NCBI GenBank assembly: GCA_032251455.1
Contig: JAVVEG010000021.1
Location: forward strand, 1 to 40,236
Direction: 5' to 3'
DNA length: 40,236 nucleotides
From: JAVVEG01 sp032251455
Lineage (GTDB): Bacteria > Pseudomonadota > Gammaproteobacteria > Pseudomonadales > Pseudohongiellaceae
Within the stretch, counting starts at the first letter, position 1. Every line of letters begins with the position of its first letter. Under the pieces are notes generated by a model. That model ran no database searches, was not told the DNA's origin, and was given only the letters and a program-made list of their open reading frames with translations. Positions 16,069 to 23,793 of this stretch are shown one piece after another. A program made the position numbers and the translations under genes.

Positions 16069-16968
16069 TCATGCTCCTCCGAGGCTTTGCAGAGCTCGTT
16101 CATCATCTGCCCAACCAGATTTCACCTTGACCCAGAGATTCAGCATGACCTTACTTTCAAATGCTTTTTCCATATCGTGTCTGGCGGCTGTACCAATCAG
16201 TTTCAGCCGTTCTCCCTGGCGCCCAATGATGATCTGTTTCTGGCTGTTTTTGTCCACCAGGACAAGCCCATGGATATGCAGCGTCGCCCCTTGCTGACTG
16301 AACTTCTCAATTTCAACCGTCACCTCATAAGGTAGCTCATCACCAAGTTGACGTGTTATTTTTTCGCGAATCAGTTCGGCAGCAAGAAAACGGGAGCTTC
16401 TATCAGTTATTTGATCTTCAGGATAAAGAAATTCAGATTCAGGCAGATATTTTTCCAGAGTTTTTTCCAGATTATCCAGATTGTGTCCTGCCAGGGCAGA
16501 AACTGGAATGATTTCGGCAAAATCGTAGCGTTGCGACAAACCTTGCATATGTGGCAGCAGTTTACCCTTGACCTCTACCTGATCACATTTATTGATAAGT
16601 AAAATAACCGGCACATCCACCTTGGCAAGCATGGCAAGTACCATTTCATCCTCTGCATTGAAAATCAGTTTTTCAATGACGAAAAGCACCACGTCCACAT
16701 CAGCCAGGACAGAGTTGACAGTTTCATTCATGATCCTGTTCAGTGCATTCTTGCGTTTACTGTGCAGACCAGGAGTATCCACATAGATGAATTGCACATT
16801 AGCCCGGGTCTTGATGCCATGAATTCGATGACGGGTAGTTTGCGGCTTGCGCGAGGTGATACTTATTTTTTGTTCAAGCAAATGATTCAATAAGGTCGAC
16901 TTACCCACATTGGGTCTTCCCACCAATGCGATAAAACCGCATTTCCTTGTTGTTGCTACTGTCGTCAT
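16069..16968 (-). CDS. era: GTPase Era
   Basis: Essential GTPase with a KH RNA-binding domain. It binds the 3' end of 16S rRNA and assists 30S maturation. The G1 loop GRPNVGKS is at residues 17-24, G3 is DTPGLHSK, and G4 is NKCD; the TRHRIHGI region is the switch I segment. The KH domain near the C terminus contains GRQGERLKLIG and the LNLWVKVKSGWADDE segment typical of Era. At 299 residues the length is normal (E. coli 301). The ATG overlaps the rnc stop codon by four bases, so the pair is translationally coupled, as in E. coli. Confidence 0.97.
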   Translation of the reverse strand: MTTVATTRKCGFIALVGRPNVGKSTLLNHLLEQKISITSRKPQTTRHRIHGIKTRANVQFIYVDTPGLHSKRKNALNRIMNETVNSVLADVDVVLFVIEKLIFNAEDEMVLAMLAKVDVPVILLINKCDQVEVKGKLLPHMQGLSQRYDFAEIIPVSALAGHNLDNLEKTLEKYLPESEFLYPEDQITDRSSRFLAAELIREKITRQLGDELPYEVTVEIEKFSQQGATLHIHGLVLVDKNSQKQIIIGRQGERLKLIGTAARHDMEKAFESKVMLNLWVKVKSGWADDERALQSLGGA

Positions 16969-17672
16969 TTTTCAGGAGACCCTTGAGGGTGACTGATGCC
17001 TTTTTGTAACAATTCATGCAATGCTGCTTGCGCTGCCTCTTGTTCAGCCAGACGACGGTTTTTGCCATGACCAATGGTTTTTTCCGTCAACAGCGCCACA
17101 CTGCATTCCACCACAAATTTTTGATTATGCGCTTCCCCAGCAAGCTCTACTACCCTATACACAGGCACTTCACAGGATTTTGCCTGGAGCAATTCCTGCA
17201 ACATTGTTTTGGGATCTCTGGTTTCATCCAGGGTAATTGTCTCGGGCACATAAGTTTTCAGTATTCCCTGAATCCGGTCTATACAGACAGCCTGGCCTGC
17301 GTCGAGACAGATAGCACCAAAAACCGCTTCAAGGGCATCCGCAAGAATTGAAGCACGTTTGCGACCCCCACTTTTTATTTCTCCCGGCCCCAGCACAAGC
17401 AGAGCCCCAATATCCATTTTTTGCGCAATTTCTGCCAATATTTCACGATTTACCAAACGGGAACGCAAGCGACTCAATTCACCTTCAGAGGCATCTGGAA
17501 ACTTTTTGAAGAGAAATTCGGCAACAGCGAAACCGAGAATGGCATCGCCAAGAAATTCAAGACGCTCATTATGAATGGGACCCGAACTACGATGTGTGAG
17601 AGCCAGTTCAGCCAGGGATCTGTTCTTGAATTCAAATCCGATTCGGGCCTCAAGCACAGCGACTCGTTTCAT
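16965..17672 (-). CDS. rnc: ribonuclease III
   Basis: Double-strand-specific endonuclease that processes rRNA precursors and structured mRNAs. The RNase III signature NERLEFLGDAIL is at about 35-46, and the second acidic cluster, LADALEAVFGAICLD, is near 110-124; both provide the magnesium ligands. The double-stranded RNA-binding domain occupies about residues 155-225 and ends with AEQEAAQAALHEL. The 235 residues are close to E. coli Rnc (226). It lies between a DUF4845 gene (3-base gap) and era (4-base overlap), the standard lepB-rnc-era block. Confidence 0.97.
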   Translation of the reverse strand: MKRVAVLEARIGFEFKNRSLAELALTHRSSGPIHNERLEFLGDAILGFAVAEFLFKKFPDASEGELSRLRSRLVNREILAEIAQKMDIGALLVLGPGEIKSGGRKRASILADALEAVFGAICLDAGQAVCIDRIQGILKTYVPETITLDETRDPKTMLQELLQAKSCEVPVYRVVELAGEAHNQKFVVECSVALLTEKTIGHGKNRRLAEQEAAQAALHELLQKGISHPQGSPEK

Positions 17673-17675
17673 TGC

Positions 17676-18053
17676 TCAGTCAAACATATCGTCAAAGCTG
17701 ACGACAATATCAATATTGGAGAAAACCGGAACCCGTTTTTCATAAACGACATGTACCTGATTTTGGCTTCCGGAGCGATCAAGAATGACGGACTCCATAT
17801 CGAAATCACGAATGTTATTGACCCGCAAACTATTGGCAAGCTCCTGTCTGAGCTCGGACTGAGTCATACTGTTCAAACGTCCATTTTCCTGCAAGGTGCG
17901 CATAACACCGGTAATCACATTATGATCGACATAGACAGGAATCAGTTTCAGGCCAACCGTCAGGAACAGACCAATCACCAGCAACAACAATAACATACCC
18001 GATTTGGATATACCCTGTTGCCGATTGCGGTGACTCACCAGAAGTTGTTTCAC
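17676..18053 (-). CDS. DUF4845-family single-pass membrane protein
   Basis: 125-residue protein with a basic N terminus (RNRQQGISKSG), one transmembrane helix (about 19-39, rich in Leu/Val/Ile) and a periplasmic domain of about 85 residues. GISKSGMLLLLLVIG followed by KLIPVYVDH is characteristic of the DUF4845 family found between lepB and rnc in many Pseudomonas-like gammaproteobacteria. Its function is not known. Its position next to signal peptidase I suggests a role at the inner membrane, but that is inference. It is packed between lepB (16-base gap) and rnc (3-base gap) and is surely in their operon. Confidence 0.85.
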   Translation of the reverse strand: MKQLLVSHRNRQQGISKSGMLLLLLVIGLFLTVGLKLIPVYVDHNVITGVMRTLQENGRLNSMTQSELRQELANSLRVNNIRDFDMESVILDRSGSQNQVHVVYEKRVPVFSNIDIVVSFDDMFD

Positions 18054-18069
18054 GGCAAAACCCCCTGAA

Positions 18070-18846
18070 TCAGTTGATTAAACCATTTCTGCTGAAACTC
18101 GGTAAATTGAATCCAGGTTCTTTATGCATCCAGACAGCAAAAGCCTTGCCGACAATATTTTCTTCCGGAACCGCTCCCCAAACGCGACTGTCAGCGCTGT
18201 TATCACGATTATCACCCATCATGAAATAGTGCCCCTCGGGGACTACCCACAAGGTCCTGTTTCCACTGCGACCTAAATTCTCAAGAATCTGGGTTTGATG
18301 TACGGTATCGCCTATTTCCTCACTTAGCAACAAGCCATCCTGCAGACCAAGACCTGTTTCAATCTGTATCCGCTGGACCAGCTCGGTTTTCACCAACTCA
18401 TCATTGATAAAGAGCTGCTTGTTCTCATAACGGATACGATCACCCGGCATCCCAATAACCCGTTTGATAAAATATCGGCTGTCATGTGGCGGGATGAACA
18501 CCATGACCTCCCCTCTGCGTGGCTCATTTATCTCCAACAACTTGGTGCCGGTAACCGGAAGGCGCAGCCCATAGGTATATTTGTTGACAAGAATGAAATC
18601 ACCTACTTCCAGGGTTGGTATCATTGACCCAGACGGAATCTGGAATGGCTCGACCAGGAATGAGCGCAAGACCAGAACGATCAACAGAACCGGAAAGAAT
18701 GACTTGGCATATTCCACCACAACGGGTTCAGTGACTGATGCCTTATCCGTTTTTCGCTCTCTGGCCAGGAACAAGGTATCAAACAACCAGATCAGCCCAC
18801 AGACAGCTACCAGAATGACCAGCACCAGAGAAAAATCGATATCCAT
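18070..18846 (-). CDS. lepB: signal peptidase I
   Basis: Inner-membrane serine protease that cleaves signal peptides from exported preproteins. Two N-terminal transmembrane segments are visible (about 6-25 and 50-68). They precede the catalytic-serine motif PSGSMIPTL with S74, the dyad lysine K128 in YFIKRVIGMPGD, and the box GDNRDNSADSRVWG near 210. The 258 residues are typical (E. coli 324, with a longer beta insert; many relatives are near 270). It overlaps lepA by one base (stop/start), and its start codon is ATG. The lepA-lepB pair is conserved across proteobacteria. Confidence 0.97.
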   Translation of the reverse strand: MDIDFSLVLVILVAVCGLIWLFDTLFLARERKTDKASVTEPVVVEYAKSFFPVLLIVLVLRSFLVEPFQIPSGSMIPTLEVGDFILVNKYTYGLRLPVTGTKLLEINEPRRGEVMVFIPPHDSRYFIKRVIGMPGDRIRYENKQLFINDELVKTELVQRIQIETGLGLQDGLLLSEEIGDTVHQTQILENLGRSGNRTLWVVPEGHYFMMGDNRDNSADSRVWGAVPEENIVGKAFAVWMHKEPGFNLPSFSRNGLIN

Positions 18847-20645
18847 CAGCTCTCCACTTTCAAGACGGCAAGAAATGCTTCCTGAGGAACTTCCACATTG
18901 CCCAGCTGTTTCATGCGCTTTTTACCAGCTTTTTGCTTTTCCAGCAGCTTTTTCTTACGCGTGATGTCACCACCATAGCATTTGGCGGTGACATTCTTGC
19001 GCAGAGCCTTGACTGTCTGACGTGCAATGATTTGCCCGCCAATCGCCGCCTGAATGGCAACATCATACATCTGACGCGGAATCAGCTCCTTCATTTTTTC
19101 CACCAGCAGACGCCCCTTGTGATGAGCCTGGTCGCGATGGACAATGAGTGCCAGAGCATCCACACGGTCGCCATTGATGAGCACGTCAAGACGCACCAGT
19201 CTGGCCACCTGAAACCGGATAAAATGATAGTCCAGCGAGGCATAGCCGCGACTTGCTGATTTCATGCGATCGAAAAAATCCATGACCACTTCACTCATTG
19301 GCAACTCGTAACTGAGTGAAACCTGATTACCAATGAACTGCATGTCGCGCTGTACCCCTCTTTTGCCAACGCACAGAGTGATAATATTGCCCAGATACTC
19401 TTGCGGCACAAGGATATTGGCCAGCACTATCGGCTCTCTGGTTTCCACAATAGAGGCTACCGGAGGTAAGGAGGAAGGGCTATCGACCTTGACCACATCG
19501 CCATTGCTCATAAGCACTTCGTAGATCACGGTGGGAGCTGTTGTTATCAACGACAGGTCGTATTCGCGTTCAAGCCGTTCCTGCACAATCTCCATGTGCA
19601 GCATACCCAGAAAACCACAGCGAAAGCCGAAACCCAGGGCATCGGAACTTTCCGGTTCGTAGTGCAGGGATGCATCATTGAGCGTCAGTTTGGCCAGCGC
19701 ATCACGAAAATCTTCAAAATCTTCTGATGATACCGGAAACAGTCCAGCATAAACCTGGGGTTGTATTTTCTTGAAGCCCGGCAAGGCTGGTACTTCCGGG
19801 GTAGATGACAGGGTCAATGTATCCCCGACAGGAGCACCTTGAATTTCCTTGATTCCGGCAATGACAAAACCAACCTCACCCGCGCGCAACATTGGAGTAG
19901 CAAGTTGATGCGGAGTAAAAACCCCAACGCTGTCTATCAGATGCGCCTTGCCAATACTCTTGGCAATGATCTTGTCACCCTTTTTTAAGGTTCCCTGCTT
20001 GACTCGCACCAGTGAAACCACACCCAGATAATTATCAAACCAGGAATCTATGATCAACGCCTGTACGGGTGCATCTGTATCTCCCTGGGGCGGAGGAATC
20101 AGCCGAACTATTTCTTCCAGAATATCGATAACGCCAAGTCCCGTCTTGGCACTGGCACAGACAGCCGCGGAGGCATCAATACCGATGATTTCTTCAATTT
20201 CCCTGCGTACTTTTTCCGGTTCAGCCTGGGGCAGATCCATTTTGTTCAGCACGGGAATCACTTCAAGCCCTTGCTCGATGGCCGTATAACAATTGGCGAC
20301 TGATTGAGCCTCAACCCCCTGTCCGGCATCCACTACCAGCAGTGCGCCTTCACAGGCAGCCAGAGAGCGCGACACTTCATAGGTAAAGTCAACATGGCCA
20401 GGAGTATCAATGAAATTGAGCTGATAGCGATGCCCATCCCTGGCATCGTAATACAACGTCACACTTTGCGCCTTGATGGTGATGCCGCGTTCACGCTCGA
20501 TGTCCATGGAATCCAGAACCTGTTCATCCATCTCGCGGTCTTCCAGCCCACCACAAGTCTGAATAAAACGGTCTGCCAAAGTCGATTTTCCGTGATCGAT
20601 ATGGGCAATGATGGAAAAGTTGCGGATACGACTCAAATCACTCAC
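18846..20645 (-). CDS. lepA: elongation factor 4 (LepA)
   Basis: Translational GTPase that binds ribosomes and affects initiation and 30S assembly. G1 is AHIDHGKST at the N terminus, followed by ERGITIKAQSV (switch I/G2), DTPGHVDF (G3) and NKMDLP (G4). EF-G-like domains II, III and V follow, then the LepA-specific C-terminal domain ending with GGDITRKKKLLEKQK. The 599 residues equal the E. coli length. The start codon is GTG at 20645 with a weak ribosome binding site. A sigma-70-like promoter lies in the 100-base gap after mucD, so lepA-lepB-DUF4845-rnc-era-recO may have its own start in addition to read-through. Confidence 0.97.
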   Translation of the reverse strand: MSDLSRIRNFSIIAHIDHGKSTLADRFIQTCGGLEDREMDEQVLDSMDIERERGITIKAQSVTLYYDARDGHRYQLNFIDTPGHVDFTYEVSRSLAACEGALLVVDAGQGVEAQSVANCYTAIEQGLEVIPVLNKMDLPQAEPEKVRREIEEIIGIDASAAVCASAKTGLGVIDILEEIVRLIPPPQGDTDAPVQALIIDSWFDNYLGVVSLVRVKQGTLKKGDKIIAKSIGKAHLIDSVGVFTPHQLATPMLRAGEVGFVIAGIKEIQGAPVGDTLTLSSTPEVPALPGFKKIQPQVYAGLFPVSSEDFEDFRDALAKLTLNDASLHYEPESSDALGFGFRCGFLGMLHMEIVQERLEREYDLSLITTAPTVIYEVLMSNGDVVKVDSPSSLPPVASIVETREPIVLANILVPQEYLGNIITLCVGKRGVQRDMQFIGNQVSLSYELPMSEVVMDFFDRMKSASRGYASLDYHFIRFQVARLVRLDVLINGDRVDALALIVHRDQAHHKGRLLVEKMKELIPRQMYDVAIQAAIGGQIIARQTVKALRKNVTAKCYGGDITRKKKLLEKQKAGKKRMKQLGNVEVPQEAFLAVLKVES

Positions 20646-20684
20646 TTGGCAGGATCACACTTATCACAATAGGAACGGCTGGCA

Positions 20685-20713
20685 AGTCTACAGTATCTGC
20701 CCTGGAGTGTCAG
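20685..20713 (-). promoter_or_regulatory. candidate sigma-70 promoter for the lepA operon
   Basis: On the minus strand CTGACA (20708-20713, five of six matches to -35) and TAGACT (20685-20690, four of six to -10) are separated by exactly 17 bases. The pair ends about 40 bases before the lepA GTG. Confidence 0.5.
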
Positions 20714-20745
20714 TGTATTTTCCCGTCTGACGCTGGTTGAAAATC

Positions 20746-22182
20746 TTATTTGAGCTCCAGAACCAGCGTGGTTCCGCGCATCTGCCCAGCCCCATCCTGG
20801 CGCATGATCCTGATCGGAACATAGGCTTTCTCCGGCAGACCGTTCACAATATCATTGAATTGCTCAACATTGCTTACCGGCTGACGATCGAGCATGATAA
20901 TGATATCTCCAGCTATCAGCCCGGCACGACGAGCCGGCCCCTGTCGCACCTGTTCGACCAAAACCCCGGTGATGCTCAATGCAGCAACGTCACTCTGAGC
21001 CAGTTCACTGACTACGACTCCAACTGAATTATCTCTTGGCGGCCGTACCGCCGCTCCGGAGGCGGCCAGGTCAGTTCCGGGCAGGCTGCCCACCACCACC
21101 TCCAGCTCCAGGGCTCGACCATCCCGGATAATACCCAGGGAAGTCCGCTCACCCGGCCTGATCTGGCCCACATAATAGGGTAGCTGGGCCGAGGTTTCTA
21201 TTTCACGTCCATTGAACTCGACAATAATATCGTTATTGCGCACCCCCGCCTGCTCAGCAGCACTGCCAGCTTGCACCTCATCCACAAAGGCACCTATCGG
21301 CTTGGGCAATCGAAACGCCTCCGCCAGTGCATGATTGACATCCTTTATCACCACCCCCAGCAAACCCCTGCTGACTGAACCGGACTCGCGCAGTTGCTCG
21401 ATGACATTGAGGGCGACATTACTGGGAATGGCAAACGATATCCCGTTCGAGCCTCCCGTACTGCTCAAAATCTGAGAATTGATACCAATCACCTTGCCAT
21501 CCAGGTTGAACAAGGGACCACCCGAGTTGCCTTGATTGATCGCGACATCAGTTTGGATAAAGGCAACATAATTGGTGGCATTACCTGGCACTGTCCTCCC
21601 CTTGGCACTGACAATACCGGCAGCAGCCGAAAACTCAAGACCGAATGGCGAGCCTATGGCCAGCACCCACTCGCCTACCTTCAGTAGTTCCGAATCCCCA
21701 AACTCAACCTTGGGTAAAGCAACGGCGTCGATTTTCAGCAGAGCCATATCCGAGAGTTCATCGGTACCGATAACCTCGGCAATGAATTCACGTCGATCAT
21801 TCAGCGTAACGGTAATGGTATCCGCATTGAATACCACGTGGTGATTGGTGATGATATAACCATCTTCAGAAATAATGAAACCGGAACCGACTCCACCACG
21901 CTGACGCTGAGGCGCCTCTTCAATATTGAGCTGAGACCGGTCTTCCGGACTGAGCTGACGCAACAATTCCTCCAGATCGCTATTGCGCCCACTGCGGCCA
22001 CTGACACTCTGTACCGTAGAGATATTGACGATGGCTGGCCCGTTCCTCTCTACCAGGCTTACGAAGTCGGGTAGCTCGGCGGCTTCCAGCGAGGCGACGG
22101 AGACAAGGCCAAGCAACAGCACCGCTGTAAACCTGGACCACAACATATAGAATCTTTCAGTCCGATATAGAGATCTACTCAT
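20746..22182 (-). CDS. mucD: periplasmic serine endoprotease of the Deg/HtrA family (MucD-like)
   Basis: ATP-independent periplasmic protease and chaperone that degrades misfolded envelope proteins; in Pseudomonas MucD limits sigma-E (AlgU) activation. A signal peptide is visible (basic start, hydrophobic 14-30, cleavage near SLEAAE at 31-36). The chymotrypsin-like domain has catalytic H115 (NHHVV), D145 (SDMALLK) and S220 (GNSGGPL). Two PDZ domains follow (about 265-370 and 390-475). At 478 residues it matches MucD/DegQ size. GAGGTG lies just before the ATG at 22182, supporting that start over the methionine at codon 13. It lies in the rpoE-rseA-mucD order, but a hairpin and its own candidate promoter separate it from rseA. 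Confidence 0.95.
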   Translation of the reverse strand: MSRSLYRTERFYMLWSRFTAVLLLGLVSVASLEAAELPDFVSLVERNGPAIVNISTVQSVSGRSGRNSDLEELLRQLSPEDRSQLNIEEAPQRQRGGVGSGFIISEDGYIITNHHVVFNADTITVTLNDRREFIAEVIGTDELSDMALLKIDAVALPKVEFGDSELLKVGEWVLAIGSPFGLEFSAAAGIVSAKGRTVPGNATNYVAFIQTDVAINQGNSGGPLFNLDGKVIGINSQILSSTGGSNGISFAIPSNVALNVIEQLRESGSVSRGLLGVVIKDVNHALAEAFRLPKPIGAFVDEVQAGSAAEQAGVRNNDIIVEFNGREIETSAQLPYYVGQIRPGERTSLGIIRDGRALELEVVVGSLPGTDLAASGAAVRPPRDNSVGVVVSELAQSDVAALSITGVLVEQVRQGPARRAGLIAGDIIIMLDRQPVSNVEQFNDIVNGLPEKAYVPIRIMRQDGAGQMRGTTLVLELK

Positions 22183-22238
22183 TTCACCTCACCGCTTTTC
22201 CAGATTACGCCTTCGCTGCTAACAAGGACAATAGCTGT

Positions 22239-22267
22239 AAAATAACGCGTTGCGTTGACGGATTCAA
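22239..22267 (-). promoter_or_regulatory. candidate sigma-70 promoter for mucD
   Basis: On the minus strand TTGAAT (22262-22267, four of six matches) and TATTTT (22239-22244, four of six) are separated by 17 bases. They lie about 57 bases before the mucD ATG. I saw no GAACTT-type sigma-E box in this gap. Confidence 0.45.
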
Positions 22268-22316
22268 TGTTTTAGCGCAAGGAGAGGAAATGAGCGGGGG
22301 AAGCAGGAGGAGAATA

Positions 22317-22353
22317 AGCAAGGCCGTTCTGAAGCACACAGAACGGCCTTGCT
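22317..22353 (-). terminator. 15-bp perfect hairpin between rseA and mucD
   Basis: The arms 22317-22331 and 22339-22353 pair without mismatch over 15 bases, with a 7-base loop (AAGCACA on the plus strand). On the minus strand the trailing sequence is only moderately T-rich (TTATTCT), so termination may be partial. It lies about 105 bases after the rseA stop, where rseB/mucB would begin in relatives. It could equally be an attenuator or an RNA-processing site that protects the rpoE-rseA message. Confidence 0.65.
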
Positions 22354-22458
22354 CAGGAGGGTACTCTTTTATGGTTTTATCAATAGTTTGATAGATGTGT
22401 CTGTGTGTATCTCTTTATGGCTAATTATGGCCTGATTCAATGCATCATACAGATCAAT

Positions 22459-23052
22459 TTACCGGTTTTGCGTAGTGATGGCCTCTACCTGGTTGACTGG
22501 AACCAATAGTGGAAACTCTTCAAACAGAGAAGTGTTGACTGACCCAGGCTCATTGCTGTACTGGATGGATACCCGTTGAATATATTCATTGAGTCGACGC
22601 TGCGCATCAGCATCGACAGCCATCATGCCATGTTCGTCCTCACTTCCCGCCACCCCTGCCACTTCCTGGCTCACTGGAATTGAATTGAAGTCCTGTATCA
22701 ACCAGGATTTCAGACCAAAGAACACTGTCAAAGCCACGGAGGCAGCTACGGCAAATTTGGCAGCATGCTGCAGCCAGCCATGGTGAATTTGGCTAGATGT
22801 TTCCCCGGTTTTGTGTGCTGGTTCAGCAGCAATGGCAGCAAGAATTTTTGCTGTCGAGGCCGTACTGATGTTGACAATGGGTTCGCCATGCAAGGCTGAT
22901 CGTGCCATATGGTAACGTTGCCACTGAGCCTGAATTTCAGGGCTCGCGCTTGCTAACTGTTTGAGCAGCCGACGCAGTTCCAACTCGGATAACTCATTAT
23001 CCATCAAGGCTGATAGTGACTCATCCAGAATACGGTCTTTGTCAAATCCCAT
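22459..23052 (-). CDS. rseA: anti-sigma-E factor RseA/MucA
   Basis: Single-pass inner-membrane protein that holds the ECF sigma factor RpoE inactive until regulated proteolysis (DegS/AlgW, then RseP) removes it. The N-terminal cytoplasmic sigma-binding domain is clear (ESLSALMDNELSELELRRLL, then WQRYHMARSALHGE). One transmembrane helix follows at about 98-117, then an ~80-residue periplasmic domain. The ATG at 23052 is preferred: GGGGA lies six bases before it, while the ATG six codons upstream has none. This gives 197 residues, near Pseudomonas MucA (194). It follows rpoE by 24 bases. No rseB (mucB) or rseC (mucC) follows. Confidence 0.92.
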   Translation of the reverse strand: MGFDKDRILDESLSALMDNELSELELRRLLKQLASASPEIQAQWQRYHMARSALHGEPIVNISTASTAKILAAIAAEPAHKTGETSSQIHHGWLQHAAKFAVAASVALTVFFGLKSWLIQDFNSIPVSQEVAGVAGSEDEHGMMAVDADAQRRLNEYIQRVSIQYSNEPGSVNTSLFEEFPLLVPVNQVEAITTQNR

Positions 23053-23058
23053 TCTTTT

Positions 23059-23063
23059 TCCCC
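23059..23063 (-). promoter_or_regulatory. ribosome binding site that sets the rseA start
   Basis: GGGGA on the minus strand lies six bases before the ATG at 23052. The alternative ATG at 23070 has no purine-rich sequence at a workable distance. Confidence 0.55.
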
Positions 23064-23076
23064 ATGGCACAGAATT

Positions 23077-23649
23077 CTAACTGAAAACCTGTTTAATCTT
23101 CTTGTCTATCGCTTCCCTGGCCCTGAATATCCTTGATCTTACCGTGCCCACAGGACAGTCCATGATTTCCGTTATATCTTCATAACTAAGACCGGAAAAC
23201 TCGCGCAGGCTGAAAGCGGTTCGTAATTCTTCTGGCAATTCCTCTATGGCCTGATAAATAAGCTGTTGCAGGTCATCTCGTTCCAGGTTGGCATCCGGGG
23301 AGTCGATAACTCCCAATGCCATTGCATCTTCCGTTGATTGCACCTCATTTATATCCAGGTCAAAAGCCGGGGGCCTCCGGCCCTGGGCAAGCAAATGGTT
23401 TTTTGCCGTATTGACCGCAATCCGATAAAGCCAGGTATAAAAGGCACTCTCTCCACGAAAGCTGGGCAAGGCCCGGTATGCTTTCAGAAACGCCTCCTGC
23501 GCAACGTCCTCAGCCTCATGGCTATCCCTGACAAACCGACCTATCAGGCTTGCCACCTTATGCTGATAGCGCAGAACCAGCAAGGTAAAAGCCGTTTTAT
23601 CTCCAGCAAGCACCCGCTCAACCAGCTGCTCGTCGGCATCATTACTCAT
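23077..23649 (-). CDS. rpoE: ECF sigma factor RpoE (AlgU)
   Basis: Extracytoplasmic-function sigma factor directing RNA polymerase to envelope-stress genes. Region 2 is visible with LRYQHKVASLIGRFV, DVAQEAFLKAYRALPSFRGESAFYTWLYRIAVN (shown here as the family's region 2.2-2.4 only). Region 4 follows, with ELPEELRTAFSLREFSG and the helix-turn-helix GLSYEDITEIMDCPVGTVRSRI. The 190 residues match RpoE/AlgU (E. coli 191, P. aeruginosa 193). It is divergent from nadB, as in E. coli and Pseudomonas, and is followed by its anti-sigma factor. A GAACTT-type box upstream suggests autoregulation. Confidence 0.97.
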   Translation of the reverse strand: MSNDADEQLVERVLAGDKTAFTLLVLRYQHKVASLIGRFVRDSHEAEDVAQEAFLKAYRALPSFRGESAFYTWLYRIAVNTAKNHLLAQGRRPPAFDLDINEVQSTEDAMALGVIDSPDANLERDDLQQLIYQAIEELPEELRTAFSLREFSGLSYEDITEIMDCPVGTVRSRIFRAREAIDKKIKQVFS

Positions 23650-23715
23650 CTATTCCGGCTCTTGCGTGATGCCCCAAACTCTCACTTACTGGTGTATTTT
23701 CCCTTACAGACATTA

Positions 23716-23743
23716 TGTTGACCCTGGGGATATTAAAAAGTTC
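23716..23743 (-). promoter_or_regulatory. candidate autoregulatory sigma-E promoter of rpoE
   Basis: On the minus strand GAACTT (23738-23743) is a perfect match to the sigma-E -35 core. It is followed after 16 bases by TCAACA (23716-23721), a partial match to the TCTRA-type -10. The pair ends about 66 bases before the rpoE ATG. Sigma-E genes are commonly autoregulated in this way; activity here is inference. Confidence 0.5.
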
Positions 23744-23793
23744 ACAAAGCCGATAAAATAATTTCACATTCCCACCCAGACAAGCAGTAATTC

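Noticed and set aside
22183..22458. Remnant of rseB between rseA and mucD
   Set aside because: No frame in this gap gives a recognisable RseB segment; only the hairpin and a candidate mucD promoter are seen.
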